DNA of 64,000 nt, from NCBI GenBank assembly GCA_002428735.1, contig DIXO01000050.1, forward strand, positions 8,571 through 72,570, written 5' to 3'. Under the pieces are notes generated by a model, which worked only from the letters and a program-made list of their open reading frames with translations, was not told where the DNA came from and did no database searches. The translations under genes were made by a program, and so were the position numbers. This DNA is from Syntrophaceae bacterium UBA6078 (GTDB taxonomy: Bacteria; Desulfobacterota; Syntrophia; Syntrophales; UBA2210). The number at the start of each line of letters is the position of its first letter. Positions within the stretch are counted from its first letter, which is position 1. Below, in pieces: positions 24,940-33,675 of the stretch.

Positions 24940-25881
24940 CTATCTGCTTGCTTTTACATAGCAACTGCGGATTTGTTCAAAATGGTTGGCGTGGGTACGG
25001 ATTCTCCACCATACTTCTCCCCGCGATGTTATGTTCCATCTGGGAGAAAGCCGGTTCCGACCGTCATTCAGCAGGGCCACGATATTATCAAGACCTTTGC
25101 CGGCATAGGGGCCGTTGGTTGTGCCCCCCAGCCACTCCTCTTCAGGGGCAGTCTCCTCGGACCATGAAAAAGGATCGGATAGAAGAAACTGAGCTCCCGC
25201 TTTGCGGATCACCCGGTTCATCTCTTCAAGGTGGGTCATGGGACGGGGCACTTTATCGACCAGATTCAAAGAGGAGAGCGATCCGGCGCTGCCGCTCGGA
25301 ATGGGGAGCATCAAGGCGTCAGCAACAATGAATTCCACTTTCCCACTGTCCCAATCCGGCGGCAGTGACACGGTGACGTCGGTGGTTATATTTCCTTCCT
25401 GTTTCAGCGCCACCGTTATTTTACGGTATACCATCAATTCCCTGGCCGTCTTAATGAATGCATGCGAGTTGTCGAGACCGACCGCCAGATCACTTCTTTG
25501 CCCCATTTCGAAGGTGAACCGCCCTACCGCCGCCCCCGCGTCGATGGCAAGACCGTCGTGAGGCTGTATCAGGTCCGCCCATCGTCGATAGGCGTCTGAC
25601 GCGTTCTCATCCTTCAAAATATCGGCGTAATGACTCCACAGGTATGAAGAAATCACCGGTGCTGTTTCATATTTATTTTCTGATGAAGTACCGCGGCCAG
25701 ACCCATTCGGGTCGAGATTGGCGACCCCGTGTTCGACAGGGTAGGACCTGCGGCATTGCGGGCAGCTTAGTACACCTTCCAGAATATCCTCTCCCGAGAT
25801 CTCCCTGATGGTGCCTTTCAATGGAATTTCTTCCGGTAGACAAGACGGACAGATCAGTAAATCCAGGAGCGTTTTTTTCAT
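24940..25881 (-). CDS. Class I SAM-dependent methyltransferase with N-terminal zinc ribbon
   Basis: The N-terminus has a Trm112-like zinc ribbon (Cys11, Cys14, Cys40, Cys43; CPSC and CPQC), followed by a Rossmann methyltransferase domain with motif I AIDAGAAVGRF (residues 112-122), an acidic motif II in AVGLDNSHAF and a motif IV-like FIVADALMLPIP. It probably methylates a small molecule or protein. It lies 28 bp upstream of the molybdopterin enzyme on the same strand and is likely co-transcribed, so it could act on the same pathway. Substrate unknown. Confidence 0.85.
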   Translation of the reverse strand: MKKTLLDLLICPSCLPEEIPLKGTIREISGEDILEGVLSCPQCRRSYPVEHGVANLDPNGSGRGTSSENKYETAPVISSYLWSHYADILKDENASDAYRRWADLIQPHDGLAIDAGAAVGRFTFEMGQRSDLAVGLDNSHAFIKTARELMVYRKITVALKQEGNITTDVTVSLPPDWDSGKVEFIVADALMLPIPSGSAGSLSSLNLVDKVPRPMTHLEEMNRVIRKAGAQFLLSDPFSWSEETAPEEEWLGGTTNGPYAGKGLDNIVALLNDGRNRLSPRWNITSRGEVWWRIRTHANHFEQIRSCYVKASR

Positions 25882-26116
25882 CTATCTCTCCCCCTAATGC
25901 ATCGTATTTTTAAAAACGACAGTACGGTTAACATAGATTTCGATTATGATTCAATCAATATACACTACTAAAAGTGAATCTGATCACTAACCGGAAAACG
26001 TTTCTCTGCCTATTACATCGATAAGGCCCTCGCCATATGAATTGACGGGTATAAGCCCCGAAAACGGAAATTCCTTACTAAGGTTTTGTTTAGTATATAC
26101 AATAGCCACGCGAATC

Positions 26117-26650
26117 ATGCCACTATTTAGACTACAGTCTGATGAACCACAGGTTAATCCGAGCGTTTTTATCGCCCCGACGGCAGAGGTGGTCGGAAAT
26201 GTCACTATCAGAAGGGATTCTTCAGTCTGATTCAACGGCGTAATCAGGGGGGACATTGCTTCCATTACCATCGGTGAGGAAACAAACATTCAAGACCTTA
26301 CGAGATTTTACCGTGGGCATTGGGCATCCGCTTTATATCGGCAACCAAGTGACTGTAGGCCATCGCTGTATAGTGCATGGATGCACACTAGAAGACAACT
26401 GTATGATCGGTATGGGAGCTATTATCATGAATGGTCCAAGATCGGTCGTTCTGGAGCATGCAACCTCTCCCCCCCCCTTTTTTTTCCCCTCCTGACAGGT
26501 GCCCCGGCTAGGATCAAACAGACTTTTGAAGGGACGATACGTAACAGGATCCGCATCCCGGCAGAGAACTATATTAATCATTCCGCGCTGTATCGATCGC
26601 CCAAATCGCTCACACTGATCAAACAGCTTCCCCTTTCTCTTCATGATTAG
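26117..26650 (+). pseudogene. Decayed gamma-carbonic anhydrase / hexapeptide-repeat protein
   Basis: Three reading frames in succession spell out one gamma-class carbonic anhydrase-like protein. The first frame gives PLFRLQSDEPQVNPSVFIAP and a VVGNVTIRRDSSV end, where TGA at 26228-26230 replaces the expected Trp codon; the same frame then continues FNGVIRGDIASITIGEETNI. A frameshift near 26300 leads to GHPLYIGNQVTVGHRCIVHG with IGMGAIIMNG. A further break near a C9T8 tract (26469-26485) leads to LTGAPARIKQTFEGTIRNRI and AENYINHSALYR. With one nonsense codon, at least two frameshifts and apparent small deletions, it cannot be functional. An intact copy may exist elsewhere in the genome. Confidence 0.85.
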
Positions 26651-26689
26651 CGAACTTTTATAACATATAGACTGTGTTTGAATTTGTGT

Positions 26690-26718
26690 TTGACATTATG
26701 AGAGCAAGCCACTACATT
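26690..26718 (+). promoter_or_regulatory. Probable sigma-70 promoter of trxA-bamD
   Basis: TTGACA (26690-26695) and TACATT (26713-26718) are spaced by 17 bp and end 31 bp before the thioredoxin start. Confidence 0.6.
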
Positions 26719-26749
26719 GTGCGCAACAAGCAGCGAGCAGGAGCGTGCC

Positions 26750-27079
26750 ATGAAGGAAGAGGGGTTGTTGGTGTATCTGAACGATGAAAGTTTTGGTGAG
26801 GTTGTTCAAGCCAAGGGATCCGTTCTCGTGGATTTCTGGGCTCCCTGGTGTGGGCCGTGCCTTGCCATGGAACCAGTGATCGAGGAACTTGCCCGGGAAT
26901 ATGTGGGAAGAGTGAAGATGACGCGGATCAATGTCGATGACAGCCCCGTCACCGCTGATAAGTACGGTATCAAGGGTATACCGACGGTACTCTTCTTCAA
27001 GGACGGGAAACTGGTGGACACGCTGACGGGACTTATGCCCAAGGGTCGTCTGGCGGAGTCTTTGAAAAAGGTGTTATAG
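26750..27079 (+). CDS. trxA: Thioredoxin
   Basis: The 109-residue protein has the thioredoxin fold with the active site WCGPC (Cys34, Cys37) in VDFWAPWCGPC, followed by the conserved YGIKGIPTVLFFKDG segment with the cis-proline. It reduces protein disulfides in the cytoplasm. The start at 26750 follows GGAG by 6 bp; upstream in-frame codons are not conserved. Only 2 bp separate its stop from the bamD start, so the two are co-translated. Confidence 0.96.
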   Translation: MKEEGLLVYLNDESFGEVVQAKGSVLVDFWAPWCGPCLAMEPVIEELAREYVGRVKMTRINVDDSPVTADKYGIKGIPTVLFFKDGKLVDTLTGLMPKGRLAESLKKVL

Positions 27080-27081
27080 AG

Positions 27082-27774
27082 ATGAAATGCCCACGAATCG
27101 CACTTGCGGTTATTGCCATCTTTTTCCTTGCCGGTTGTCTGCCGTGGTGGGACAAATCCCCTCGGCCAAACACACCCGAGGCGCTGTACACGCGAGGGCA
27201 GGAGGAATACAGGGACGGGAATTACAAAAAGGCGGTCGAATTCTTTCGGAGGCTGGTGGAAGAGTATCCCCTCGGAGAGCTTGCCATACCTGCCGAACTG
27301 GGAGTGGCAGACTCGTATTTCAGCGATCGTGACTACGCAACAGCCGCACTTCATTATAATGATTTCATGGAGTTCCATCCGACCAACGAGCATCTTCCCT
27401 ACGTCATGTACCAGATAGGCCTGTGCCACTATAAGCAGATTATGGAGATCGACCGGGATCAGACGGAAACACGTATGGCGGAGCAGGCCTTCCAGCGGCT
27501 CCTTTCCCGGTTTCCCAGCAGCCAGTTCTCCGTTCTGGGTGAAGAGAAATTAAAGGAGTGCCGCAGGATGCTCGGTGAGCACGAATTTTACGTGGGAAAA
27601 TTCTATTTCAATATTGGAGAATACCGGGCCGCACTGGCGCGGTTCGAGATCATTCAAAAACAGTATCCCCGCCTGGGCATGGATTACAAGACGAGCCACT
27701 TCATACGGGAAACGAAGAAACGCCTTGCGGAAAGTGAGGCGAAGAACGGCGCACAGGCGCGCGATAAGGGTTGA
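27082..27774 (+). CDS. bamD: Outer membrane assembly lipoprotein BamD
   Basis: This 230-residue lipoprotein has a lipobox (FFLAGC, acylated Cys near residue 19) and TPR repeats beginning PEALYTRGQEEYRDGNYKKAVEFFRRL (positions 27175-27255), the pattern of BamD/YfiO, followed by further repeats with DYATAALHYNDFMEFHP. It is the essential helical scaffold of the BAM complex that inserts beta-barrel proteins. The thioredoxin gene upstream is separated by 2 bp. Confidence 0.92.
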   Translation: MKCPRIALAVIAIFFLAGCLPWWDKSPRPNTPEALYTRGQEEYRDGNYKKAVEFFRRLVEEYPLGELAIPAELGVADSYFSDRDYATAALHYNDFMEFHPTNEHLPYVMYQIGLCHYKQIMEIDRDQTETRMAEQAFQRLLSRFPSSQFSVLGEEKLKECRRMLGEHEFYVGKFYFNIGEYRAALARFEIIQKQYPRLGMDYKTSHFIRETKKRLAESEAKNGAQARDKG

Positions 27775-27959
27775 CCATGGCCGGGCGGTTCCTTCCCCGT
27801 CTTCCGCCCCGATCAGGTCTGCAAACCATTGTGCTGTCCACAACATGTGCCCTTCCCCATCACCTCCGCCGGAATATAAAGATCACGAGTTTTTTATTCT
27901 TGACACATAACCCGCTCACTTCTTAAGATAAACTACCATCGTCCGGAAAGTGACACGCC

Positions 27960-28793
27960 GTGAATAGGTTCAAGGCTTCATTTCTTATAGCGCTTTTCAG
28001 CTTTTCGCTTGCATGCGGATCTGCCTCCGCGGCCCCCGTCAGTTATTTCGGGTATGATTTTTCGGCTGATCCTGTACTGGATGCCGAAAAAAGTGTGAGC
28101 AATACGGAGGACGATCTGATGTGCTGGGCGGCGGCAGCGGCCAATGTCCTCGTCGCGACGGGGTGGGGAAGCGTATACAGCGCCAGCGAAGACAGCATCT
28201 TCGGATATTATCAGGATCACTGGACCGATGCAGGCGGTCTTCCCGAATTTGCCTGGGAGTGGTGGTTCAGCGGGAATAATGCAATGCAGGGTGTTGATGG
28301 ATGGTCACAAGTGGACGTGGCCGGGGGCGCTTTTTACCCGGAGGCGATCTTCTTGGATTACTACTCAAGAACCTGGGACGATGCCCTGGTCCTGTCGGCA
28401 ATCGATCGGTATCTCCACGCGGGGAGCGGGGTAACCCTTGCCCTCTATGGCCCCGGGGGGCACGCCATAACAGTCTGGGGATATGATTACGATGGCGCGA
28501 CCGGGGATTATCTGGGGATCTGGGTGACGGACTCCGACGATGACAAAACGGACCCAACGCCTGAGAACGAGCTGAAATATTATGATGTGCTCTACAGCGG
28601 CGATCAGTGGTTCCTGCAGAATTTCTATGGCAGTAATGATTGGTATATCGGCGAGGTCATGGCCCTCGGTTACATGCCGGCCGCGGGACCTGTGCCTGAA
28701 CCGGCCACGGTGATCCTCTTTGGGTGCGGCATCCTCGCTCTCGCGGGAGCGGGGAGGAAGAGATTCAGGAAATCCGAGGCTTCCCCGGAATAA
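27960..28793 (+). CDS. IdeS/Mac-like papain-fold cysteine peptidase with PEP-CTERM anchor
   Basis: The 277-residue protein has a signal peptide (1-24), a papain-like catalytic domain with Cys55 in DDLMCWAAAAANVL, His168 in GPGGHAITVWGYD and an Asp near 190 in WVTDSDDD, and a C-terminal PEP-CTERM sorting tail (VPEP at 245-248, a hydrophobic helix, then RKRFRK). The CWAAAxxN and GHAITVWGY blocks are those of the IdeS/Mac (C66) family of streptococcal immunoglobulin proteases and relatives. It should be exported and processed by an exosortase. The start is GTG at 27960. It appears as a single gene with about 185 bp before and 155 bp after. Confidence 0.8.
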   Translation: MNRFKASFLIALFSFSLACGSASAAPVSYFGYDFSADPVLDAEKSVSNTEDDLMCWAAAAANVLVATGWGSVYSASEDSIFGYYQDHWTDAGGLPEFAWEWWFSGNNAMQGVDGWSQVDVAGGAFYPEAIFLDYYSRTWDDALVLSAIDRYLHAGSGVTLALYGPGGHAITVWGYDYDGATGDYLGIWVTDSDDDKTDPTPENELKYYDVLYSGDQWFLQNFYGSNDWYIGEVMALGYMPAAGPVPEPATVILFGCGILALAGAGRKRFRKSEASPE

Positions 28794-28948
28794 CCGGGAA
28801 TAGAACGCGGCAGGCGACTGTCGCCAATAAGAGTCCTGCCCATCGGATTAGGTCTTGCCATTCCCTCAAAACATGGTATGAACCGACAGGTCCGTCGGCC
28901 GGAAGCCCCTGTATTGATGAGCCGCGGCAATCAAGGAGCGATACCCCT

Positions 28949-29965
28949 ATGAGCCACCCCGATCTCGTCGCATCAATGACGAGGCCTTCGTTTTATCACC
29001 ACAGGCCGGATACCGTTGATCTGATCCAGACCCATATTTCCTTTATTTTTATCGCCGGCGATCTGGTGTACAAGGTCAAAAAACCCGTCGATTTCGGTTT
29101 TCTCGATTTTACCACCCTCGAAAAAAGGAAATATTACTGCGAGCAGGAGGTTCTGCTGAACCGGCGGTTCGCCCCCGATGTGTACGTCGGTGTTTCAGAA
29201 ATCACGGAGAACGGAGAGGGTATCCTTCTCCCGGACGGTGAGGGCTCCGTGATCGAGTATGCCGTCACAATGAAGAGAATCCCGGAGGAAAAGATGCTCC
29301 ATCGCCTCATGGAAGCGGGGCGGATCACGGCGGATGACGTTAGACGGGTGGGGCGATACCTTGCACAGGCATATGGGAAAATTCCGAGTGACGCGAAGGC
29401 GCGAAAGTTTGGCTCGCCCGATGCCATTGCAACCAATGTGATGGAAAACTTCGATCAGACGAGCAAATATAAGGGGGGACCGGTGGGCGAACATGCCTTC
29501 GAGGCCCTCGAGGCATGGAGCCGTTCCTTCATGGATAGATATGAGACACTCTTCGATGCGAGGAGAGCGGAAGGCCATATCAAGGACTGTCACGGTGATC
29601 TTCACCTCGAGCATATCTGTATCGAGGACGATGCGGTCTCCGTCTTTGACTGCATTGAATTCAACGAGCGGTTCCGCTTCGGCGATGTGGCGTCGGATGT
29701 GGCGTTTCTGTCAATGGATTTCGATTTCAACGGACGGGGCGACCTCGGCGATGCGTTTGTCGGGGCCTATGTGGACGAGTCGGGAGACACGTCGCTGCGC
29801 CGTGTCCTTAAGTTCTATAAGGTATATCGGGCCATGGTGAGGGCAAAGGTCACCTCCTTCATGCTGGATGACGAAGGCCTCGATGCCGCCGCTCGTGACG
29901 GGGCTTTCAGGAAGGCGAAGCAATACTACGATCTCGCCTGCAGGTACGTGACTCATGAAGATTGA
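28949..29965 (+). CDS. Aminoglycoside-phosphotransferase-like kinase (standalone half of an APH/P-loop bifunctional protein)
   Basis: The 338-residue protein has the APH/choline kinase fold: VYKVKKPVDFGFLDF near residue 40 supplies the N-lobe, HGDLHLEH (215-222) the Brenner catalytic motif, and FDCIEFNERFRFGD the metal-binding block. In many proteobacteria this domain is fused to a C-terminal P-loop kinase; here that domain is a separate gene at 30862-31464. The start at 28949 follows GGAG. It overlaps the PHP gene by 11 bp. Natural substrate is unknown; antibiotic resistance should not be assumed. Confidence 0.85.
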   Translation: MSHPDLVASMTRPSFYHHRPDTVDLIQTHISFIFIAGDLVYKVKKPVDFGFLDFTTLEKRKYYCEQEVLLNRRFAPDVYVGVSEITENGEGILLPDGEGSVIEYAVTMKRIPEEKMLHRLMEAGRITADDVRRVGRYLAQAYGKIPSDAKARKFGSPDAIATNVMENFDQTSKYKGGPVGEHAFEALEAWSRSFMDRYETLFDARRAEGHIKDCHGDLHLEHICIEDDAVSVFDCIEFNERFRFGDVASDVAFLSMDFDFNGRGDLGDAFVGAYVDESGDTSLRRVLKFYKVYRAMVRAKVTSFMLDDEGLDAAARDGAFRKAKQYYDLACRYVTHED

Positions 29966-30836
29966 TCTCCACATCCATTCGAAGGACGGATCAGACGGGA
30001 ACTGGACCCTGGAGGAGATATTCGCCGAGGCGGCACGGCGAAAGATCGATCTCATGTCCATCACCGATCACGACGCGATCCACTGTCAGGACAGGGCCAT
30101 CGCCCTGGCCAAACGGTACGGGATTGCCTATATCCCCGGCGTTGAGCTCAATGTGACCTTTTCTCATCCGTCATACCGGGACGGGAAAGGGGTATCGCTT
30201 GATTTCCTCGGATACGGCTATGACATCCATAATCAAGAACTGCTGGATAAGCTGAAAGTGATGCGGGCCTACAGAGAAAAGCGGGCCCGCGAGATACTGG
30301 AGAAGATCAACCGTGAGTTTCAGAAGGAGGGGCGAAGAAGTTTCACGGATCGGGATCTCGCCGAGATAGAGGCGAGCGTCGACGGTTCCTTCGGCCGTCC
30401 GCACATTGCCAACCATATGATACAAAAAGGCATAGTGCGTGACAGGAAGGAGGCGTTCGAACGGTATCTGGCCCGGTGCGATGTGCCGAAGATGCCGCTG
30501 CTTCTGGAAGAAGCGTCCCGTCTGATACGGAATGCCGGGGGAAAACTGGTGATTGCGCATCCCAACGATCCCAACGGAACATCCCTCGCGGAGCTGACCC
30601 CCTCGGTGGGGGAGCAGCACGCTATTATCAGAGAAGCCATGCTTCCCCATCTGGACGGGGTTGAATGCTGGCATTCGAGACACAGTCAGAACACCATCGA
30701 GGCATACCGGTTCTTTGCCCGGGAGGAAGGATTGATAGTGACAGGGGGATCCGACTGTCACCAGCAGCCCGTGGTCCTGGGAACGATGAATATCCCCGAT
30801 TACGTGGCGGAGCAGTTTAAAGACATGGCGGTGTAA
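29955..30836 (+). CDS. PHP domain phosphoesterase
   Basis: The 293-residue protein begins with the PHP metal motif DLHIHSKDGSDG, then SITDHDAIHCQDRA and YIPGVELNV; later GGKLVIAHPND and VTGGSDCHQ complete the expected metal ligands. It resembles the YciV/RNase AM branch of nucleoside 3',5'-bisphosphate phosphatases and 5'-3' exoribonucleases acting on short oligomers, though substrate is not certain. It overlaps the APH-like kinase gene by 11 bp and precedes a P-loop kinase by 25 bp, indicating one operon. Confidence 0.88.
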   Translation: MKIDLHIHSKDGSDGNWTLEEIFAEAARRKIDLMSITDHDAIHCQDRAIALAKRYGIAYIPGVELNVTFSHPSYRDGKGVSLDFLGYGYDIHNQELLDKLKVMRAYREKRAREILEKINREFQKEGRRSFTDRDLAEIEASVDGSFGRPHIANHMIQKGIVRDRKEAFERYLARCDVPKMPLLLEEASRLIRNAGGKLVIAHPNDPNGTSLAELTPSVGEQHAIIREAMLPHLDGVECWHSRHSQNTIEAYRFFAREEGLIVTGGSDCHQQPVVLGTMNIPDYVAEQFKDMAV

Positions 30837-30861
30837 CAATCGGACAGGGAGGAGTCATTTC

Positions 30862-31464
30862 ATGAGGGTTCCGTTCAAACAGTACGTGGAAGAGAAGATT
30901 GGGAAAGATGCCGTTCTGATTGCGTGCGGACTTCCGGCAACGAACAAGACGGAAACCACTGAGGTCGTGGCCCGTCTGAAAGGATACGAGATGCTCCGAA
31001 CGGACCTGATACGCCGCGATGTCCTGAAGGGAGAGGATATCTTCGACGAGAAAGTGGCATCCAATATGGACAAAAGGACGCTCGTCTACGACACGATGTT
31101 CGCGCTGGCTGAAAAGATTTCATCTCACGGCAGAGGAGTAGTCCTCGATGCCACATTCATCACCCAGGACCTCAGGCGGAGGGCCGCCGCCGTGGCCGCC
31201 AAGAACCATAAAACCTTCATTATCCAGCAGACTCAGTGCCCGCAGGAACATTCACTGTACAAGATATCCAAAAGGACAAAAGAAAAGTACGAATCCAACG
31301 CCTTGACGGAACAGGCCTATCTGAACAACAAGAAAAAGTTCGAACCGGTTGATCTCGATGACCTCAAACGCCGGCACCCTGATCTGCGCATCGTCCATCT
31401 TCTGGTTGACACGGCCTCGGATTCGGAGGACGAATGGTTCGTGATTGGAGAGGTTGAGCGATAG
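30862..31464 (+). CDS. P-loop kinase-like protein (AAA_33 type) with altered Walker A
   Basis: The 200-residue protein has a P-loop position GLPATNKT (residues 23-30) where the canonical form is GxPGxGKS, so the second and third glycines are replaced while Lys29 and Thr30 remain. Downstream, VVLDATFITQDLRRRA matches the zeta-toxin/polynucleotide-kinase-like pattern of the domain normally fused behind an APH-like kinase. The fused partner is encoded two genes upstream. It may still bind ATP. GGGAGGAG precedes the ATG. Confidence 0.75.
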   Translation: MRVPFKQYVEEKIGKDAVLIACGLPATNKTETTEVVARLKGYEMLRTDLIRRDVLKGEDIFDEKVASNMDKRTLVYDTMFALAEKISSHGRGVVLDATFITQDLRRRAAAVAAKNHKTFIIQQTQCPQEHSLYKISKRTKEKYESNALTEQAYLNNKKKFEPVDLDDLKRRHPDLRIVHLLVDTASDSEDEWFVIGEVER

Positions 31465-31536
31465 CAGCCGGGGCTCTACCCCAAGGATACGCTTGTATTG
31501 CTGAAGATTGCAGTGTGGCAGACAGAAACTTCCCCG

Positions 31537-32322
31537 TCAGTCCTTCGATATCTCCACGCGGCGGTTCGATGCCCGTCCCTCGTCGGTATCGTTCGACGCG
31601 ATCGGCATCTCCTCTCCATAGGCCCTGACAGTGATCCTCTCTGAAGAAACTCCCCCGTGTTCAACGAGATACTCCTTCACGGCAGCCGCCCGATTCATCG
31701 AGAGATTCCGGTTGTATTCGTTCGTACCCGTACTGTCGGCGTGCCCCGATACCATGATGGAGGAAGACGTGTCGCCCATCCTCTTTACCGTTTCCGCCAG
31801 GAGCGCGCGGTACGATGCCGTGATATCGGCGCTGTTATGATCAAAATGGACGACCGCTATGGCCGGAGTTGAGAGGATTGCCGTATCGGCTGAGACGGCG
31901 CCCTGCTTGTCGGCTTTTTCAAGCCATTCACGGGCGCCCGCGTGCCCCAGAGCAGCGGCAGCTTCCATATCTCTTCGTCCCTGTTCGTTGTTGATGAGGT
32001 AGTAATTGACAATCCCCCGCTGATAGTACGCCTCCGCATTCCTAGGAGCGAGCCGGATCGCCTCGGAGAGATCATCGAGCGCCTCGGTGCAGTTGGTCTT
32101 CTTCGCAGCAAAGCGGGCTGTTCCTCTCTTCAGGTAGGCCTTTGCCGCCCCCGGATCAAGCTCTATCGCCTTTGTATAGGCCTTCACGGCCTCATCATAT
32201 ACCTTGTGCTGTTCGAGACTTTCGCCCCGTTCGATCCACGACGCCGCGGTTTGTGCGCATGCCGCCGATTGCCACAACGCGAAGACGCTTGTGAAAAAAA
32301 CAAGAATGAGTATCCGTTTCAC
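31537..32322 (-). CDS. OmpA family protein with TPR repeats
   Basis: This 261-residue protein has a signal peptide (1-23), three TPR units (about 28-130; SLEQHKVYDEAVKAYTKAIEL is the first) and a C-terminal OmpA peptidoglycan-binding domain with GHADSTGTNEYNRNLSMNRA and ASNRRVEI (about 150-258). It should tether to peptidoglycan in the periplasm; there is no beta-barrel. It converges on the P-loop kinase gene. The function of the TPR part is not known. Confidence 0.9.
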   Translation of the reverse strand: MKRILILVFFTSVFALWQSAACAQTAASWIERGESLEQHKVYDEAVKAYTKAIELDPGAAKAYLKRGTARFAAKKTNCTEALDDLSEAIRLAPRNAEAYYQRGIVNYYLINNEQGRRDMEAAAALGHAGAREWLEKADKQGAVSADTAILSTPAIAVVHFDHNSADITASYRALLAETVKRMGDTSSSIMVSGHADSTGTNEYNRNLSMNRAAAVKEYLVEHGGVSSERITVRAYGEEMPIASNDTDEGRASNRRVEISKD

Positions 32323-32348
32323 ACACCACCCCCGAAAGGTTATTTGGG

Positions 32349-33437
32349 TTATTTGTGGTAAACCTTATCACAGTCTGGCGAAAAAGTCAATGACGACGAG
32401 CATCTGCGGCCGCTCAACTGTCCGCACGCGGCGAGTATGTCGTTTCCCTTGCTTGGACGGGTCATGGTTGTATAGTGTTCGTGAATAAGAACGTCTTGAA
32501 ATGCCCGTGCCTTTTTGTCCGATGGCCGTTTGAATTCCGATTCCGGAAATTCGTTGAAGGGAATGAGGTTGAACTTGCAATGCACTCCCCTGAGAAGGGC
32601 GGCGAGCATCTTCGCGTCATTCTCCGAATCGTTGACGCCGGACATCAGGATGTACTCGAAGGTGATCATTCTGCGCCGCGGCATGGGGTATTCACGGCAG
32701 GCCTCGATCAGTTCCGCAAGGGGGAAGGTTTTGTTCACGGGCATGAGGTACGACCTGAGCCTGTCATCCGGTGCGTTGAGTGATACCGCAAGATTGACGG
32801 AAGCGTCCTCGCCGAGCTGGCGTATCATCGGAGTGATTCCACAGGTGGAAACCGTTATCTTCCTTTTCGAATGACCGGCCCCGGCATCGGCGGTGATAAT
32901 CCGTATCGCCTTCAGCGTATTCTGATAATTGGCAAGGGGCTCGCCCATTCCCATCATGACGATATTCTTTATGTCCGCCCCCTCCGGCGTGTTGAAGCGG
33001 AGGGACGTTATCTGGCCGACGATTTCGGAGGGGAGGAGATTTCTCTTCAGGCCGTATCTGCCGGTGAGGCAGAATCTGCACCCCATGGCACATCCGGCCT
33101 GGGTGGAAACGCACTGGGTCCAATGATTCTTCTCCCGGATCAGGACGCTTTCTATGAAACAGCCGTCTTCCAGCCTGAAAAGAATCTTTTTCGTGCCATC
33201 CCGTGATTCCTGTATCTCTTCGATCTGCGGGAGAGAAATGGATGCCAGTTGTTTCATCTCGTCCCTGAAGCCCTTCGAGAGATTGGTCATCTCATCAAAA
33301 TCGGTCACACCCGACCGGTAGATCCATTTCATTATCTGGCGCGCCCGGTATCTTTCCTTCCCCAGACGAGCGATGAGATGTTCAATCTCGTCATGAGTCA
33401 TATCAATCAGGTTGCATGTGTCGCGACTGTTACCCAT
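32349..33437 (-). CDS. rlmN: Dual-specificity rRNA/tRNA methyltransferase RlmN
   Basis: The 362-residue radical SAM protein has the CxxxCxxC cluster motif CAMGCRFC, an upstream CVSTQAG and the late RPSKGNDILAACGQL segment with the second catalytic cysteine. It methylates C2 of A2503 in 23S rRNA and A37 of some tRNAs. Length matches bacterial RlmN. It is divergently oriented to mutS across 238 bp, in which I found no gene. Confidence 0.96.
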   Translation of the reverse strand: MGNSRDTCNLIDMTHDEIEHLIARLGKERYRARQIMKWIYRSGVTDFDEMTNLSKGFRDEMKQLASISLPQIEEIQESRDGTKKILFRLEDGCFIESVLIREKNHWTQCVSTQAGCAMGCRFCLTGRYGLKRNLLPSEIVGQITSLRFNTPEGADIKNIVMMGMGEPLANYQNTLKAIRIITADAGAGHSKRKITVSTCGITPMIRQLGEDASVNLAVSLNAPDDRLRSYLMPVNKTFPLAELIEACREYPMPRRRMITFEYILMSGVNDSENDAKMLAALLRGVHCKFNLIPFNEFPESEFKRPSDKKARAFQDVLIHEHYTTMTRPSKGNDILAACGQLSGRRCSSSLTFSPDCDKVYHK

Positions 33438-33675
33438 GTACTTTTCCTGCAGCGGCGGTATTTAACCGTGATGTCATAATTTTGATGGTGATCCCCTCAA
33501 ACGCTCTTCCATTCGCGTTCCGGGCGATGATCGCACAAAACTGCGATATACTATCACTATGGAGAAAAACTGGCAAGGGGCGGCGACAAATCGAATGCGT
33601 GCCGAGTTGTGGAATCACCGCATTTTATGATAGGAAAATGGATACTGCAAACTGGCCACACTGAAAGGACGCGGG

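Noticed and set aside
28949..29965. Antibiotic-resistance aminoglycoside phosphotransferase
   Set aside because: The fold matches, but this branch is usually fused to a P-loop kinase and has no known link to resistance; the neighbours do not suggest a resistance cassette.
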